Below are positions 49,601 through 60,790 of a stretch of 64,000 bases of DNA, piece by piece. Below the pieces are notes generated by a model. It was not told where the DNA came from and ran no database searches. It saw only the letters and a program-made list of their open reading frames with translations. Position 1 is the stretch's first letter; each line of letters begins with the position of its first letter. A program made the translations under genes and the position numbers. Source of the DNA: Hemerocallis citrina. Taxonomy: Eukaryota > Streptophyta > Magnoliopsida > Asparagales > Asphodelaceae. The stretch spans positions 258,234,244 to 258,298,243 of the forward strand of contig CM030362.1 of the NCBI GenBank assembly GCA_017893485.1, read 5' to 3'.

Positions 49601-50280
49601 TATTAGACTCACTGAACTTCAGACCTACATCACCAACACTAGGAGTAGCTGCACCCAGGTTCCAGATAAGAAATCCTGGGGTTTGGAAAAGAACGGTACG
49701 TTCACCGTTCATTCCCTGTATAACCGAATTCACTTTAGGGGATGTACCCCAAAGTGGGCATGTGTCATTTGGAGGACGAAAGCCCCGTTGAAAATCAAAG
49801 TGTTCTTATGGCTAGTGCTGAACGATGCGATATTGACTAGAGAAAGTCTCTCTAAACGCCACCCGAATGTGGACTCTAGTTGAGGGTTCTACAGCGCCAC
49901 CCTTGAAACTAGAGATCACCTCCTCCTACAGTATCCTAGGAGCAAAGCTGTAGTCGCTGAGGTACTCACCACCCTGGGGACGAACCAAGACCCTAGTGCA
50001 TACGAAGACCTGTGGGTGGTCCAAAATTTGCTAGTGAGAGAAGAACTATGAGAGAAGCGTGGTACATCACCATCGCCATGACGACCTGGGTTCTTTGGCT
50101 AGACAAAAATAATTTTTATTTTCGTAGAACCTGTAATAATATCTCTGGTAATTTGACTCACATTATGCATTTTATTTCATTTTGGGCTAATGTGACAGCA
50201 GCAGGTCCCAGAGGGAGGGTAGCGAGCGTTTCAGGTGGAGGATTTTGACGACAAGGAAGTCGAGACCGGTTCGATGATCG
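46624..50280 (+). pseudogene. LINE ORF2: endonuclease, reverse transcriptase, zf-RVT
   Basis: This nicks DNA and copies LINE RNA at the nick. The apurinic endonuclease starts at 46624 (FRNVRGLGRP, usual W-N-V-R-G-L-G). WVVGGDFNITRFASEHRG lies near 47025-47080, and TDHIPIFL near 47285. A lysine-rich linker ends with TAG 47663. RT begins about 47940: KDKDLGPDGIPMIFYQIFW, then DFRPISLLNCSVKIITK, SHDQTGFIKGR and KLDFEKAYDSVEW. The next motif, usually R-Q-G-D-P-L, carries TAA at 48546. The active site LQYADDILLF lies near 48675. A zinc-knuckle-like C-terminus follows (WRTKAPLKIKVFLWLVLNDA, 49770-49830). At least six stops and one frameshift before 47940 make it inactive. Confidence 0.85.
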
Positions 50281-50527
50281 ACTGACAGGGTTTTTTGGGG
50301 GGGGCATGATGTATTTTTCTTAGTCGCATGTATATGGCGGCCATTCTGATCCTATTTTGTCCTACCCCCATGTTTCGGGTGGAAAGTATGTATTTTGATT
50401 TCTTTGTAGGACCTTGTATTTAGCTCACTACTTTGAGTTTGTTTTATTAATCTCTTATTAATGAAACAGGGTGGCCTCACTCCACCTTTTCTTCAAAAAA
50501 AAAGAAAAAAAAACTCACTGCATCCTA

Positions 50528-52044
50528 TCCTAGCTTAGTTAACCAGTAGGCCTATTGACTAGTTTCATGGATCCAGAGATGTTCAGTGGATATTGGGTCT
50601 AATTTAACCATACACGAGGATTCTCAAATGTCAGATCTGTTATTGTATTTTAAACAACCCAGAATATATTGCATTATACCTAAAATTAGAAAGTAAAGGT
50701 TTCTAAGTACTGCCTTGCAAAGAAACAATGATGATCAATAGTGGACATTAAGAAGGCTGCCTCTGCAAATGGGGTCTATAACTCTGTCAGCAACAACCTC
50801 CATACTAGGCAAAGTATTAGCATACCGTGGCTGAGCATATTAAATAAACTTGTTTGTATATCATTAAACTTAAGACATAGCTAAATCATAAAAGTGATTA
50901 ATGGGTCCGTCTTTCTAGCTGCATAAGAGTAAGGTATTAACCAGGCACCCATAATTGATTGTCAAAAAGACTAATACAGACATGTATCATAAAATGATTC
51001 ACACTGCAGAAATAGAAAAGCAAGTGCAGATATAAACTAGTGTGATATTTAACCCCTGATACAGGGTAAGTATCAAATTGAAACTCAGGTTGCGTATTAA
51101 CAATCATCAGATTACTTCAAATAGAAAGAATTAGTATACAAATATACAAATGCATTGTTTAAAATTTTGACACATTTATATTATCTCGAAATTGGATGAA
51201 AATCATGCTTTTAACCGAACCACAGTTGAAAGTCTCAAAAGAATCATAATCATCATTTAAGTGTTTCTCTTAGTATTTTATGTATGAAAACAAAATGAGC
51301 TCAGGTTTGGAACAGTAAATTATATCAGGCTTTGGAGAATGAAAAACACAAGATATGAAAGGATTTGATGAAGTTCTAAAATGCCATACCTGCACATATA
51401 CAAAAACAACAATATGTACTATAAATGCTAAAAGGTTTGTACAGTTTTCAGATAAGAACTAAAGGATACAGCTAATAAGATACTCTGAAATGAAAACAGG
51501 GTTCTGGATATTTGCTGACAGCAAGAAGAGAAAGCTTAAGCAATCTATTTTTCTTCTGATTTCAATGCAGTATGTTTCCTATATTCTCAAAGTAGCTCAA
51601 GTAGAATGATATGCAAATTATAACTATGTATGACACTGGTTTTCTGGACTCGCCTATTGTAATACTCGTGAAATACAATAGAATGTCAAGACAGATGCAT
51701 GTCTTTTTTAGTAAGCTACACTAAATAGCACATTAGTTCTTATGAAATGTTTATATACCATTAGATACTATTTCTAGATTATTAATATACTAGTATAATG
51801 TACGTGTGTTGCAAGTCTAAAAAAGTGAAGTCAACAAATTAAATGAATATATATTGAATAAGAAAAAAAATAGTTTATATTTGAGTGTTTTGATTTGGGC
51901 TACACGTGCGGTGCACATTTATATTTGTTAGATATTGTTTGGACATGCAGTACACGTGTTTATATAGTTACAAAGTTAGGGTTTGTTTGTTACAAATCCC
52001 AACTCTCCCATTAAAATAGTAGAGATATATTATTTGTATTATAC
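50528..52044 (-). other. Intron remainder, right of LINE
   Basis: About 1.5 kb of AT-rich DNA between the LINE's right target duplication and the exon 1 donor of the transposase_24-like gene. Two acacgtg words lie near 51903 and 51953. I see no ORF, terminal repeat or tandem array. Confidence 0.4.
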
Positions 52045-52441
52045 CTTAATAGCAGAGAAGGCTTCCACCTGGTCTTTTTTGGAACTTTTGACAAAGTCTC
52101 ATAGATTAAGGGATGCATGAGAGGATTTCTTGCCACTATACCGCAGAATTTAGTGAACTTACTCCCGGCTTCTCCAATCGGCTGACCAATGTTGTTGAAG
52201 TTCACCAAAATCTTCTCATCATTCGGGAGCTTCCATATCTCCTTCATCTTGGTCGGTCCTCTCATCCTCATGGTGGTGGGTGTGCTACCCTCACCCACGT
52301 CGACTGTAGTGGCACCTGTGTGCGTCACACCTCTATTTTCTCCGGTAGAGCGCTCAGTCAAAGGTCCCGTTCTAGGAAGATTTACCAGCTCCTCCTGCCT
52401 AATAGTGACTACCTTCCTCTTTGTTCTCGCAATATGTCACA

Positions 52442-53663
52442 CAGGGCCGACCCAATACTTATTGAGGCCTAAAGCGAACTCCGAAATAAGGCCTTTTAAA
52501 AGCTTATGATAGATCTGGATTATGGATACAAAATTATCATGATATATACTAGATGTTGGTTTAAACATTGGACAATATGGATACAAAATTTGTAGTGCAC
52601 ATTGTTCAATTCATACTCCATCTCATTACTAAACAAACACGACCTTACCTAATTATAAGAATGCTGGATCAGACCCTACTATGGAGAATTATACATTCCA
52701 TTTCTTGCTTGTCTGATTATCCCATGATCCAATTTGGAGACATCAAGTTACATGAGAAAAATGTTAATTCAGAAAATCCCTTGTATCTCAAAACATTTTG
52801 CGAGAAACTTTCTGCACTAATGCATTTTGCGAAGAAATACGATTAATGATCGATGTACAAACAGTGATGTCAAGGATGGTGTGATAGTGATCTATGTGGC
52901 TCAATGATGTTGCTTTCCGCATTCTGTAGAAATGAGTTTGAGTGAACGCAATGCCTTTGTTGGGATTGGCTTTTAGAGGATCATTAATGACAATGAGATG
53001 ATAATAAAAGGATTTTCTGTTTCTTCATGCACAGTTCTTTAGCATAATCTTTTCTTATTTTTGCTTACAATTAGTTGGAGACACTGACTGGAGTCTGGCA
53101 ACTTGGCGAGGACAGTGGTCTCGAAGGTGCAGCCGCGCAGGCGAGTGGCGAGGGCGAGGGCGAGGGCGAGGGTGAGGACAGTGGGAGGGCACTGGCGACT
53201 CGGCGAGCGGTGATGTGGTGATGGCTCGACGGCGATGTGGTGAGGGCTCGACGGCGACTCGGCGAGCGGGCGAGGAATAGAAGAGTCAAGAGAGAAGGCC
53301 GAGGACGAGAATACAATAAGTCAGGAGAGAGATTCAGAGAGAAAGACGAGCTTGGAAGTTGGAAGTCGGGAGAGAGAGTCAGAGGCATATTTTTTGGAAA
53401 TGAAAGCTTATAATAATCATTCAGTTGGGAAATCAAAAGTCTCTAACAGTAAAAGAGGCTCTTGGTTCTCTAACAAGCCTTTTAGAGAATTAAATAGCAG
53501 ACTTTAAGTGAGTAAGAGGCCTTTTGGCAAATCAAAAGGTAATATTTTTGGAAAATTAAAGAGACAACCAGTACTTTAAGAGGCCTTTTCACTATATAAA
53601 TTATATAAAAAAATAGAGGCCTAAAGCCCTTGCTTTTGTCGCTTGGGCCTTGGGCCGGCCTTG
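52442..53663. mobile_element. hAT-like non-autonomous DNA transposon
   Basis: A perfect 8-bp TSD, atgtcaca, is at 52434-52441 and 53664-53671. The ends are imperfect inverted repeats: CAGGGCCGACCCAA on the left and, reverse complemented, CAAGGCCGGCCCAA on the right. An 8-bp TSD with a CAGGG-type end is typical of hAT elements. Subterminal gaggccttt words recur at both ends. Length is 1222 bp. No transposase is seen; frames in the GC-rich 53090-53280 part are simple-sequence artefacts. Confidence 0.8.
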
Positions 53664-53671
53664 ATGTCACA

Positions 53672-54069
53672 TGTGTATAGAAAATTAAGATAAATCATAA
53701 CTACATCACCAAATCAACATATGAAAGACAATGACATAAATTAATACTTAAGGAAACATACATGAAAACAATGAATATTTAAGTATATATGTACAATAAA
53801 ATTATTAAATTGAGACAAGTCATTTGAAATAAATTTATAAAAACCACAAATTATCACAATATACCATTAATTATAAAAACCACAAAAATTTCCACACGCC
53901 CCTTTCCCGCATTGTTTGCATCACTTGCCCACATTAGATTTAACAAAGAATACAAAAAAAAATGTATTTTCATTCAACTAGCCCATTCAATTAGCCCATT
54001 CAACCTAAATTAAAACAAAAATCCTAATATTGACTATATATTAACAACTATACTTGATCCTATGTTTGC
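53672..54069. other. AT-rich stretch, upstream side of transposase-like gene
   Basis: No ORF or repeat element is recognised. It may be promoter or intron of the minus-strand transposase_24-like gene. Confidence 0.3.
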
Positions 54070-54074
54070 ATCAT

Positions 54075-57000
54075 TGTAATCCCTGTTTTCGCCTATATGA
54101 ACTTTCTGTGTATTTTCTGTGTTTCGATTTTTTATAAAAATTTCTGTTTTCTTATATTCGTTTTGTTTTAAATTTATTTTTGGATCTCTTATTAAAGTCT
54201 TTTCTAATCAACAATTGTATTTGTAGGTATTTTCCAAATGATTTTATATATTTTAACACAAATCTTATTCTATTTTATATGTTTATTTCATTTCGTATTT
54301 GATTAATTATTTATATTTTAGCCCATATCAAGTCCAATTTCAATGTTTGACTATTTATTAAGTGTGAAACCATATACTTTATTTTGTTTTATTTAATTAT
54401 TTAATGTTTGCTATTAGTCATTTAAATAATATACAAGCCTAACTTAACTGATTCTATAATTTTATTATTGGATTATTTAGTAATATATATGTTAAACCCA
54501 AATCCTATTTTATTATATAATCTCATTATTATTAATATTATTATCGGTCTTTCTTTGATTGCTTATTAGTATGTGTTAAGCCCATATTTTAAATCCCAAT
54601 TTCTTATATAATTATTAAAAAAAAATTTGTGTAAGCCCAAAACCCAATTCCATAATTTAAACCCAAATTTTTCTCAACTGTATGCACAGCCTACACCCCC
54701 CTCCTTAATCTTCTCCACTGACCCTGAATATCTCCTAACTAATTCCCCACTAATTACTCCATTACAAATCCCCTAATCACTTTTTCACTCTTAACAACTC
54801 GAACCCCTTCATCTTCTCCTTCTTCTTCATCACCACGAACCCACTGCAACCGTCCCCCTCCTTGTTCACCTCGCAACACCATCCCCGGCACCTCCTCCCA
54901 CTGCTCCCCTTCCACCGAGCAGCGCCTCCTTCCTATTTCCTCTCGCTGCCCCGAGTCGCCACAAGCTTCCTCCCTTCCTCTCGCTGCCCTTCCGCCAGTG
55001 TCGCCCCCTACCTCGCACCTCGATGCTCCTCCACCTCAGCCCTGCCTCCATTGCAGTCGCCTCGACGACCACCCAAGCACCACCTCCCCGCCAACCGCTC
55101 TCGCTTCCTGAGCTGCCGTCCGCATACCATCGCTAGCATCCCGAGCAGCCCATGCTGCTGTCCGCCGCCGATCACCGCAGTCGAGCCCTCCACCACAACC
55201 AACCTGCACCACACCGACAGCACCTCACCCCCGTCAGCCATCCCCCTCGCCACTCGAGGTCGCCGCTGCCCGTCGCCATCACCAACATGAGGCCCTAGCC
55301 ACTGCGAACTCCTGGCTTGCATTCCGAGCACCACCACAAGCACCCCCGAGCACCACCGCAGTCACCACAGCAACCCCCCTCCTTCCTCCTTGCCTCCCGA
55401 TCACCCTGCTGCTTCTCCTTTCCCCGATGCCTCACGCCGCTGATTGCTGCCTCACCACCGCAGCATCCCTATCACCGCAGTCTGTAATCATCATTTCGAC
55501 TCACCACCTCACCATTGGTGGCTAACGTTTCCACCGTCACTGCCTCCCTTAACCGCAACATCACTGTCGAGCCCCGAAGCCGCCATTCCTTGCTGCCTTC
55601 ACATTGTCATGTCACATTTGCCCGTTGTTGTCGCAACTCGTGTTGTCTTGTGTCGCTGTGTTCGCTGCCTCGCTGTTTTCACCTCTTGTTGTTGTTTCCT
55701 TGTTGTTGTGCTTATTGGCATCACCATTATTTGCTCTTCTTGTTGCATTGTTACCGTTCGTTGTCGTGGATTGCTATCGGTGTCGTGCTATTGGGATTCT
55801 CTTCTTCCCGTTGATAGTTTACATTCATAATCGTCACGTAAAAGGCAAACATCTCTTGTACACATTTAATTGTTCCTGTGCAAGTATTTTTCTTGATATC
55901 CGGCAAGTAGTTATTGATTTGAATGTCATATCTAATTGAATTCCATTATTGATTCATTATTTTCCTTATCGTATTATATTTTTGATTCATAGTCTTCTTA
56001 TCGTACCATTATTATTAATTTAAATCTTGAACTGTTCATTTATCTTATTGTTGAACATTCAACTTGCTGCCCTATAAATTGCTTGATCTTGTACTGAGAT
56101 TTAGACCCAGTTCTTGACTCTGAAATTTAAAAATTTGTACATAGAAATTGTAGCACACTGAGTCTTGAATCCAGAACATCTTATGGATTCTCAATCCGAT
56201 TTATAGATTATAAGTTATTACAGTTTTAGTACTGTCATGTTATGATTTCCAGAACCGATACTGTGCACAAAACCCGTAAAGGATTAATTGATCGACCTAG
56301 ATACTATAACTATAATGTATCATGTAAACAAGCGTTGGAACCAGAAGAAAATTTATTTTCTAGAATCTCTGACGGAATCGGGTTTTCATTCGTGTAGCAG
56401 CGGAAAAGTGAATTTGAGTTCAATAGGTGCTACTGTCCAGAACTTGCATTGTTATGTTTTTGCATATAAACCCGTAATTTTTCATATTTAATGAATTAAA
56501 CTATGTATATTTCATGTATTTCATAGCCTTGATATCTTCTTGATATTGTATTAATACTACAGTTCTCATTGATTGTACGCATTACATAATTCTTGATACC
56601 ACCGTTTTCATTGATCATATTGATTGCATGTTCATAACTGATTGTAAAAAATAATAACAAGCCGGGATAATAAGGGTGACTTGGTAGTGAACAATCGGAG
56701 ACTGTACTCGGATGAGGGGCTCATATTTCTCTATATTGTTTATTGTTATCGGTTATGGTTGTATCGTTTGATTATGGACTATTGCTACAGTATCCCGATT
56801 GTATCATGTATTGTATCGTGGACCAATTCTCGTTATTGATCGTTGATTGTTGGTTATTGATTATTGATTATCGTTGCCAAGTACATGATCTGTAAAGTTC
56901 ATCACTATAGTCTAAACGTTCACTTGATTGTATGCACCCGAACCTATGGTATAGGACGCAGGATTGCGTGTATTAGATAAGTTAATAAAAGATTGATAGA

Positions 57001-57694
57001 CCTAAAGATTGGTACTAAACAATAACTAATGATTTATTGAATATTGATTATTGTTTATCGTGATTATTCTTTATCGAATATTGTTAATTTATTGATTACT
57101 GACTATCGACAATTGGCCTTATCGATTATTGTTTATCGACCATTGTTTATCGATCATTGATTATTGACCAATGCAGCATTGACTATTGAATGATGATTCT
57201 ATTATTAACCATCGTTTATTGATTATTATTTTATAGATTATTGACTATTATTTATCGACTATTGTACAATTTATTATCGACTTTTGATCTTGTTATCGTT
57301 TATCATTTATTGACCTCTGATATGTCCTAGTTTCTTATTTATTATTATATTGTACCATATTATTTTACTGCTTGTTACTACTTGTCGCCCGAAGCTTACT
57401 CTAACAGGTACTCTCCATCTTTTTTTAGAGTTATTGTTTATACATGTACAAATAATGAGATATTGAAGGAACTTGGCATACTGCTATTGCATTGTGTATT
57501 CTTGGTATTTTGTAAGTTCTTATATCTCAGATATTGGTTATTGCATTATATTCTTATTCATGTGATTATTATTATATTGTTGAGCTTACTGGTATTGTAC
57601 AACTTATGGATGATATGAGAAAGTATACTTATATCATTCGCTGAGCCTCAGTTACGTGCCCGTGTTTTCTTATAACGGAAAGCCAAACATGACA
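54075..57694 (+). mobile_element. Family-A-related solo LTR, copy 5
   Basis: It runs from TGTAATCCCTG (54075) to aaacatgaca (57694), with perfect TSD atcat at 54070-54074 and 57695-57699. It is 3620 bp. It shares with the outer A copy the order of blocks: CT- and CCG-rich leader (54690-55470), cagaa.. stretches near 56230-56410, the ataataacaagccgg block (56650), and the end attcgctgagcctc...gtgcccgtg. Divergence is higher than among the other A copies. The tattgattattgatt-rich block (56840-57310) is a decayed simple repeat special to this copy. Confidence 0.75.
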
Positions 57695-57699
57695 ATCAT

Positions 57700-58104
57700 A
57701 AATTGACTAGCCATGATCCTAAGTTTGCATCATAAATTGACTAACCATGACTCTCATACAATGCACACTTAGGTTATAGAGGTATTGGGTGCAAAATAAA
57801 CACAAACACTTGGCGGGCATTTCACACTCAAATTCTACAACATACATCAAGTTCATTCTTTTCTCCATCAAACTCCAAACTACAATCTTAAGTTTATTTT
57901 CTTCATCCAAACTCCAAACCAAAAACCCTAAACTCAAGTTTTAAAACCAATCTCACAGGCGTAATATTATTAAACTCTAGAGATACTACTAAACCCTAGC
58001 AATATGATAAATAAGAATGATAAATTACCGAATTTCGCCGATTAGGGAAAAGAGTGCCGATTGAGGGCGAGAGCACAAGAGAGAGAAGTTTAGTCAGCTA
58101 CGAC
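57700..58104. other. Short unplaced stretch with a small direct repeat
   Basis: After the TSD, tcataaattgactagccatga and its variant repeat about 34 bp apart; the A copy landed in this tandem pair. The rest has several ccaaactccaaac and aaccctaa words. The 72-residue minus-strand frame (57719-57937) has no recognisable motif. Confidence 0.35.
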
Positions 58105-58694
58105 TGTAACACCCCGAATCCCAAAACAACTGAATTCCAGAGTTCTACAGGATCTTTTCACTTCTTTCGTACAATTTTACAAGGAATTTAAAACTTTTAT
58201 TTCAACAATAATTACATCAGAGTCTTTTACATCAATAAGCAGCGGAATTAATAAAATACAACAATAATAAAAGTACAATTGTTACAACTTTAACATTTAA
58301 GTAATCAACAGCATCAAATCATCTTTATATCTTCATGTAACTCCATAACCTGCATATAAACTGTGGGCGCGTCAGTTGCTTACAACTGACGAAATATTAT
58401 ACACGGCCATCATCTCTATGCCGGAAACAGTATAACGATTCTTAAATACTTTAGCAAACACAAACTTGATCACAAACAAAGCTACAAAGGGACTATCCTG
58501 TTGATGTCGTGTGGTGCGGTGCACTTAATCCTTAATGCAGTGATTTATATTACATGACACTAATGCGCACTTATTCGGATTCTATGCATCCCATACTACA
58601 TAGGTCCGAGGGCAAGCCCCTTAATCGTTCTTCATTTTTGTAGGGTTCAATCCCTCGCCATGACTTAATCTACTCCTGTAACTACGGTGAGTAT

Positions 58695-59320
58695 CCTAGA
58701 TGGTCTATGAGTACAAGCACGTATCCTGGACCCTGGAGGGGAATCCCGCGCCATGTCTTGACTCATCAAGCATGCATTCTGCGGTAATTCAGCATCCTCC
58801 CTGAACACGATCCTCTTGCAGTCACCAAAACATCCCACAAGCGTGACTAAAGTCCGATCATTCTGAGTTGTGCCCGCGCCATGTCTTGACTCATCAAGCA
58901 TGCATTCTGCGGCTCACACACCGCACCGTAAACTCCAGTTCTCATACCCGTGTTTTCTCTCACTTTCATTACATCTTCACTATGTATCTATCTGTAATTT
59001 CAGCAAGTGTCATAGACATTCCATGATTACAAGCACGTGTCCAAGACCCTGGAGGGGAACCTCGCGCCATGTCTTGACTCATCAAGCATGCATTCTGCGA
59101 TAATTCAGCCTCCTCCCTGAACACGATCCTCTTGCAGTCACTAAAAATCCCACAAGCGTCGCCAAGATCCCGATCATTCTGGAGTATTGCCCACGCCATT
59201 TCTTGACTCATCAAGCATGCATTCTGTGGATCACATCCGCATCGTCGACTCGAGGCTCCCATACTTATGTTTTTCTCTTACTTCCATCACAGCCTTACAA
59301 GGTTTATTTTAAAGAAAATC
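58695..59320 (-). repeat. Two-copy tandem duplication, about 315 bp
   Basis: accctggagggg at 58731 recurs at 59046. Each copy holds cgccatgtcttgactcatca followed by agcatgcattctgcg twice, and gaacacgatcctcttgcagt once. The left B LTR has a different sequence in this position (ggaatccaccgtcag words), so the block varies between B copies. Confidence 0.8.
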
Positions 59321-59908
59321 ATCACAACCTAGAGCTAGCTTACCCTACCGGACTTAAATCAACAACAGAGACAGTCAGCCTACCTGGCTACTTCTCAAGA
59401 GACGCTCAACCCTCAACAGTTAGCTCTCAAATCATAAATAATAATGCCGGTCACTAGGGTCTCGCCCAGCCTCTAGATCCCAACAACTATCTCATCTATC
59501 ATGCATTTTCTACTCCTAAATTAGACAGCATTTAAGAAACACCCACCTAAATTGAGGATCCAAATGAACTCCTAGAATTAGGAGCTCCTAAAGAAAGCTT
59601 CCAATTGCAACTCCTCGAAATCCGCGCACAAAGGCAAGCCTCCAAGCTCCACATCGGCAAGCATCCCTCATCAAGAGCATCTTAATTCCCACTCCATTTC
59701 GGCAACATCAAGAACAACTCCCATCTTCTTTCATGTACACATACTATATATGTACATATATATACATTAGTATATGTATATAGGCAAGTGGAATGGTGAT
59801 CTAGGTGGAGAATGGAAAGAGCTTGCTGGTTTTTGGTTGGTTTTCTTCTCGGCATGGGCAGGAGAGAAGGTAGAAAAGAGATGAGAGAAAGAGAGATTAA
59901 GGGTGCAC

Positions 59909-59916
59909 TTTTATAG
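59909..59916 (-). promoter_or_regulatory. TATA box of the B 3' LTR
   Basis: CTATAAAA on the minus strand is followed by gtgcacccttaatctctctt, a pyrimidine-rich start region typical of plant promoters. Confidence 0.6.
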
Positions 59917-60072
59917 ATTTAACTAATAGGTAGTTATGGCAACCACCCCACATGAACACCACTCACCCCATGATTAAAATTTGTAACTTGTTTTTCCTCC
60001 CATTTCAAAATCAAATGTTCAGATTTTCCCTCTCCTCATGAGCAGCCCGGTCCCCAAATTGTGTGCACATCG

Positions 60073-60727
60073 CACGTGTGCACGTGCACGTGCTTTGTGT
60101 GCAAAAACAATTTATTTATTTAATCATTTTAAAATAATTATCTATATATGTAATAAATATATAAAATTAACTTTAAAAATTATACTTTTCATGCACAGTA
60201 AAATGGAAAGAAACATTTCATGAAAATTTATTTTGAAGGAAGAACGCGCTTACAACACGTGCACCAAAACACGTGCGTCGCCCGTAAAATCTCAAAAATA
60301 CAAAAATTGACTTTATGAACCGAAAAATATTTATAATCAATTGGAATGCAATAGAAAGTATATTTAATATACATATTTGATAATATACTCAAACGTACAG
60401 AAAACACGTGTATTGCACGTAGAAAATTTATTTTAACTAAAAATAGACAAAAATTGAATTCTATCTATAAAAATGAATTTAAACATGTTTATAAAAATAA
60501 GTAATTGAAATCCATTGAAAACTTTGCACGTAACGGTGGAATACCCAAAATCGACACGTGCATCGATAATACGTAGAAAGCACGTAAAAACTCAAAGATT
60601 GAAATTTTGCATTTGAGTTGTCTCAAATGGGATTTTTAAGAATAAGGGATTGCATAAATAATTGGAATTCAAAATACATATCAAAATGCGTTATGGATAT
60701 AATCAATAACAGTACAAAATGCACGTG
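60073..60727 (-). promoter_or_regulatory. G-box cluster in U3 of the B element
   Basis: CACGTG occurs at 60073, 60081, 60087, 60257, 60270, 60405, 60555 and 60722: eight palindromic G-boxes within 655 bp, upstream of the TATA box on the minus strand. Several sit in a repeated acacgtgNattgcacgta context. Possible enhancer for bZIP or bHLH factors; inferred. Confidence 0.55.
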
Positions 60728-60776
60728 CGTAACACCCGAGGGCAAAATTGTCATTTAAATTTTGCGGGGTGTTACA

Positions 60777-60790
60777 CTCTCCCCCCCTTA
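60777..60790 (-). promoter_or_regulatory. Polypurine tract of the B element
   Basis: On the minus strand taaggggggggagag lies immediately before the 3' LTR start. It is a textbook plus-strand primer and fixes the element's orientation. Confidence 0.85.

Larger units (their letters stand above)
37679..50511 (+). mobile_element. L1-type LINE, full-length-like, with nested solo LTR
   Basis: A 16-bp TSD, aactcactgcatccta, is at 37663-37678 and 50512-50527. The element ends in an A-rich tail (50495-50511). Without the family-C insert it is about 7.6 kb, near full length for a plant L1. ORF1 (about 38405-46541, split) encodes a nucleic-acid-binding protein, and ORF2 (46624-50280) endonuclease, reverse transcriptase and a zf-RVT-like C-terminus. 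The 5' part 37679-38400 is CT-rich leader. Both ORFs carry stops and frameshifts. Confidence 0.88.
37091..52441 (-). pseudogene. Ptta/En/Spm transposase_24-like gene, intron split by LINE
   Basis: Exon 1 is on the minus strand at 52441-52045. It reads ARTKRKVVTIRQEELVN, then TKMKEIWKLPNDEKILVNF and IGQPIGEAGSKFTKF, matching the R-G-P-T-x-M-x-x-I-W / G-x-P-I-G pattern of PF03004. It ends at a donor gtataa. Exon 2 is 37255-37091, after acceptor ttttgtag: PYPDIIDGWVTKSVSKKWKD, then KIFLKGKYYMPKRT and a stop at 37091. This is the family's K-W-K-D segment. A 1-bp frameshift in an A run near 52080 separates the frames; correcting it joins exon 1 to exon 2 in phase. The 5' end is cut by a hAT-like element at 52442. 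Such genes derive from CACTA elements; whether this was element or host gene is open. Confidence 0.6.
58105..60776 (-). repeat. 3' LTR of the right-hand B element
   Basis: It starts TGTAACACCCCG and ends GCGGGGTGTTACA, 2672 bp. On the minus strand CTATAAAA (59909-59916) precedes a CT-rich start region. It includes a 315-bp tandem duplication and a G-box cluster. Confidence 0.9.

Noticed and set aside
54862..55939. Overlapping Pro/Ser/Cys-rich frames
   Set aside because: CT/CCG-rich leader of a family-A-type LTR; the equivalent leader in other A copies has no conserved protein.
57719..57937. 72-residue minus-strand ORF
   Set aside because: No motif, no splice context, and it overlaps a small direct repeat.
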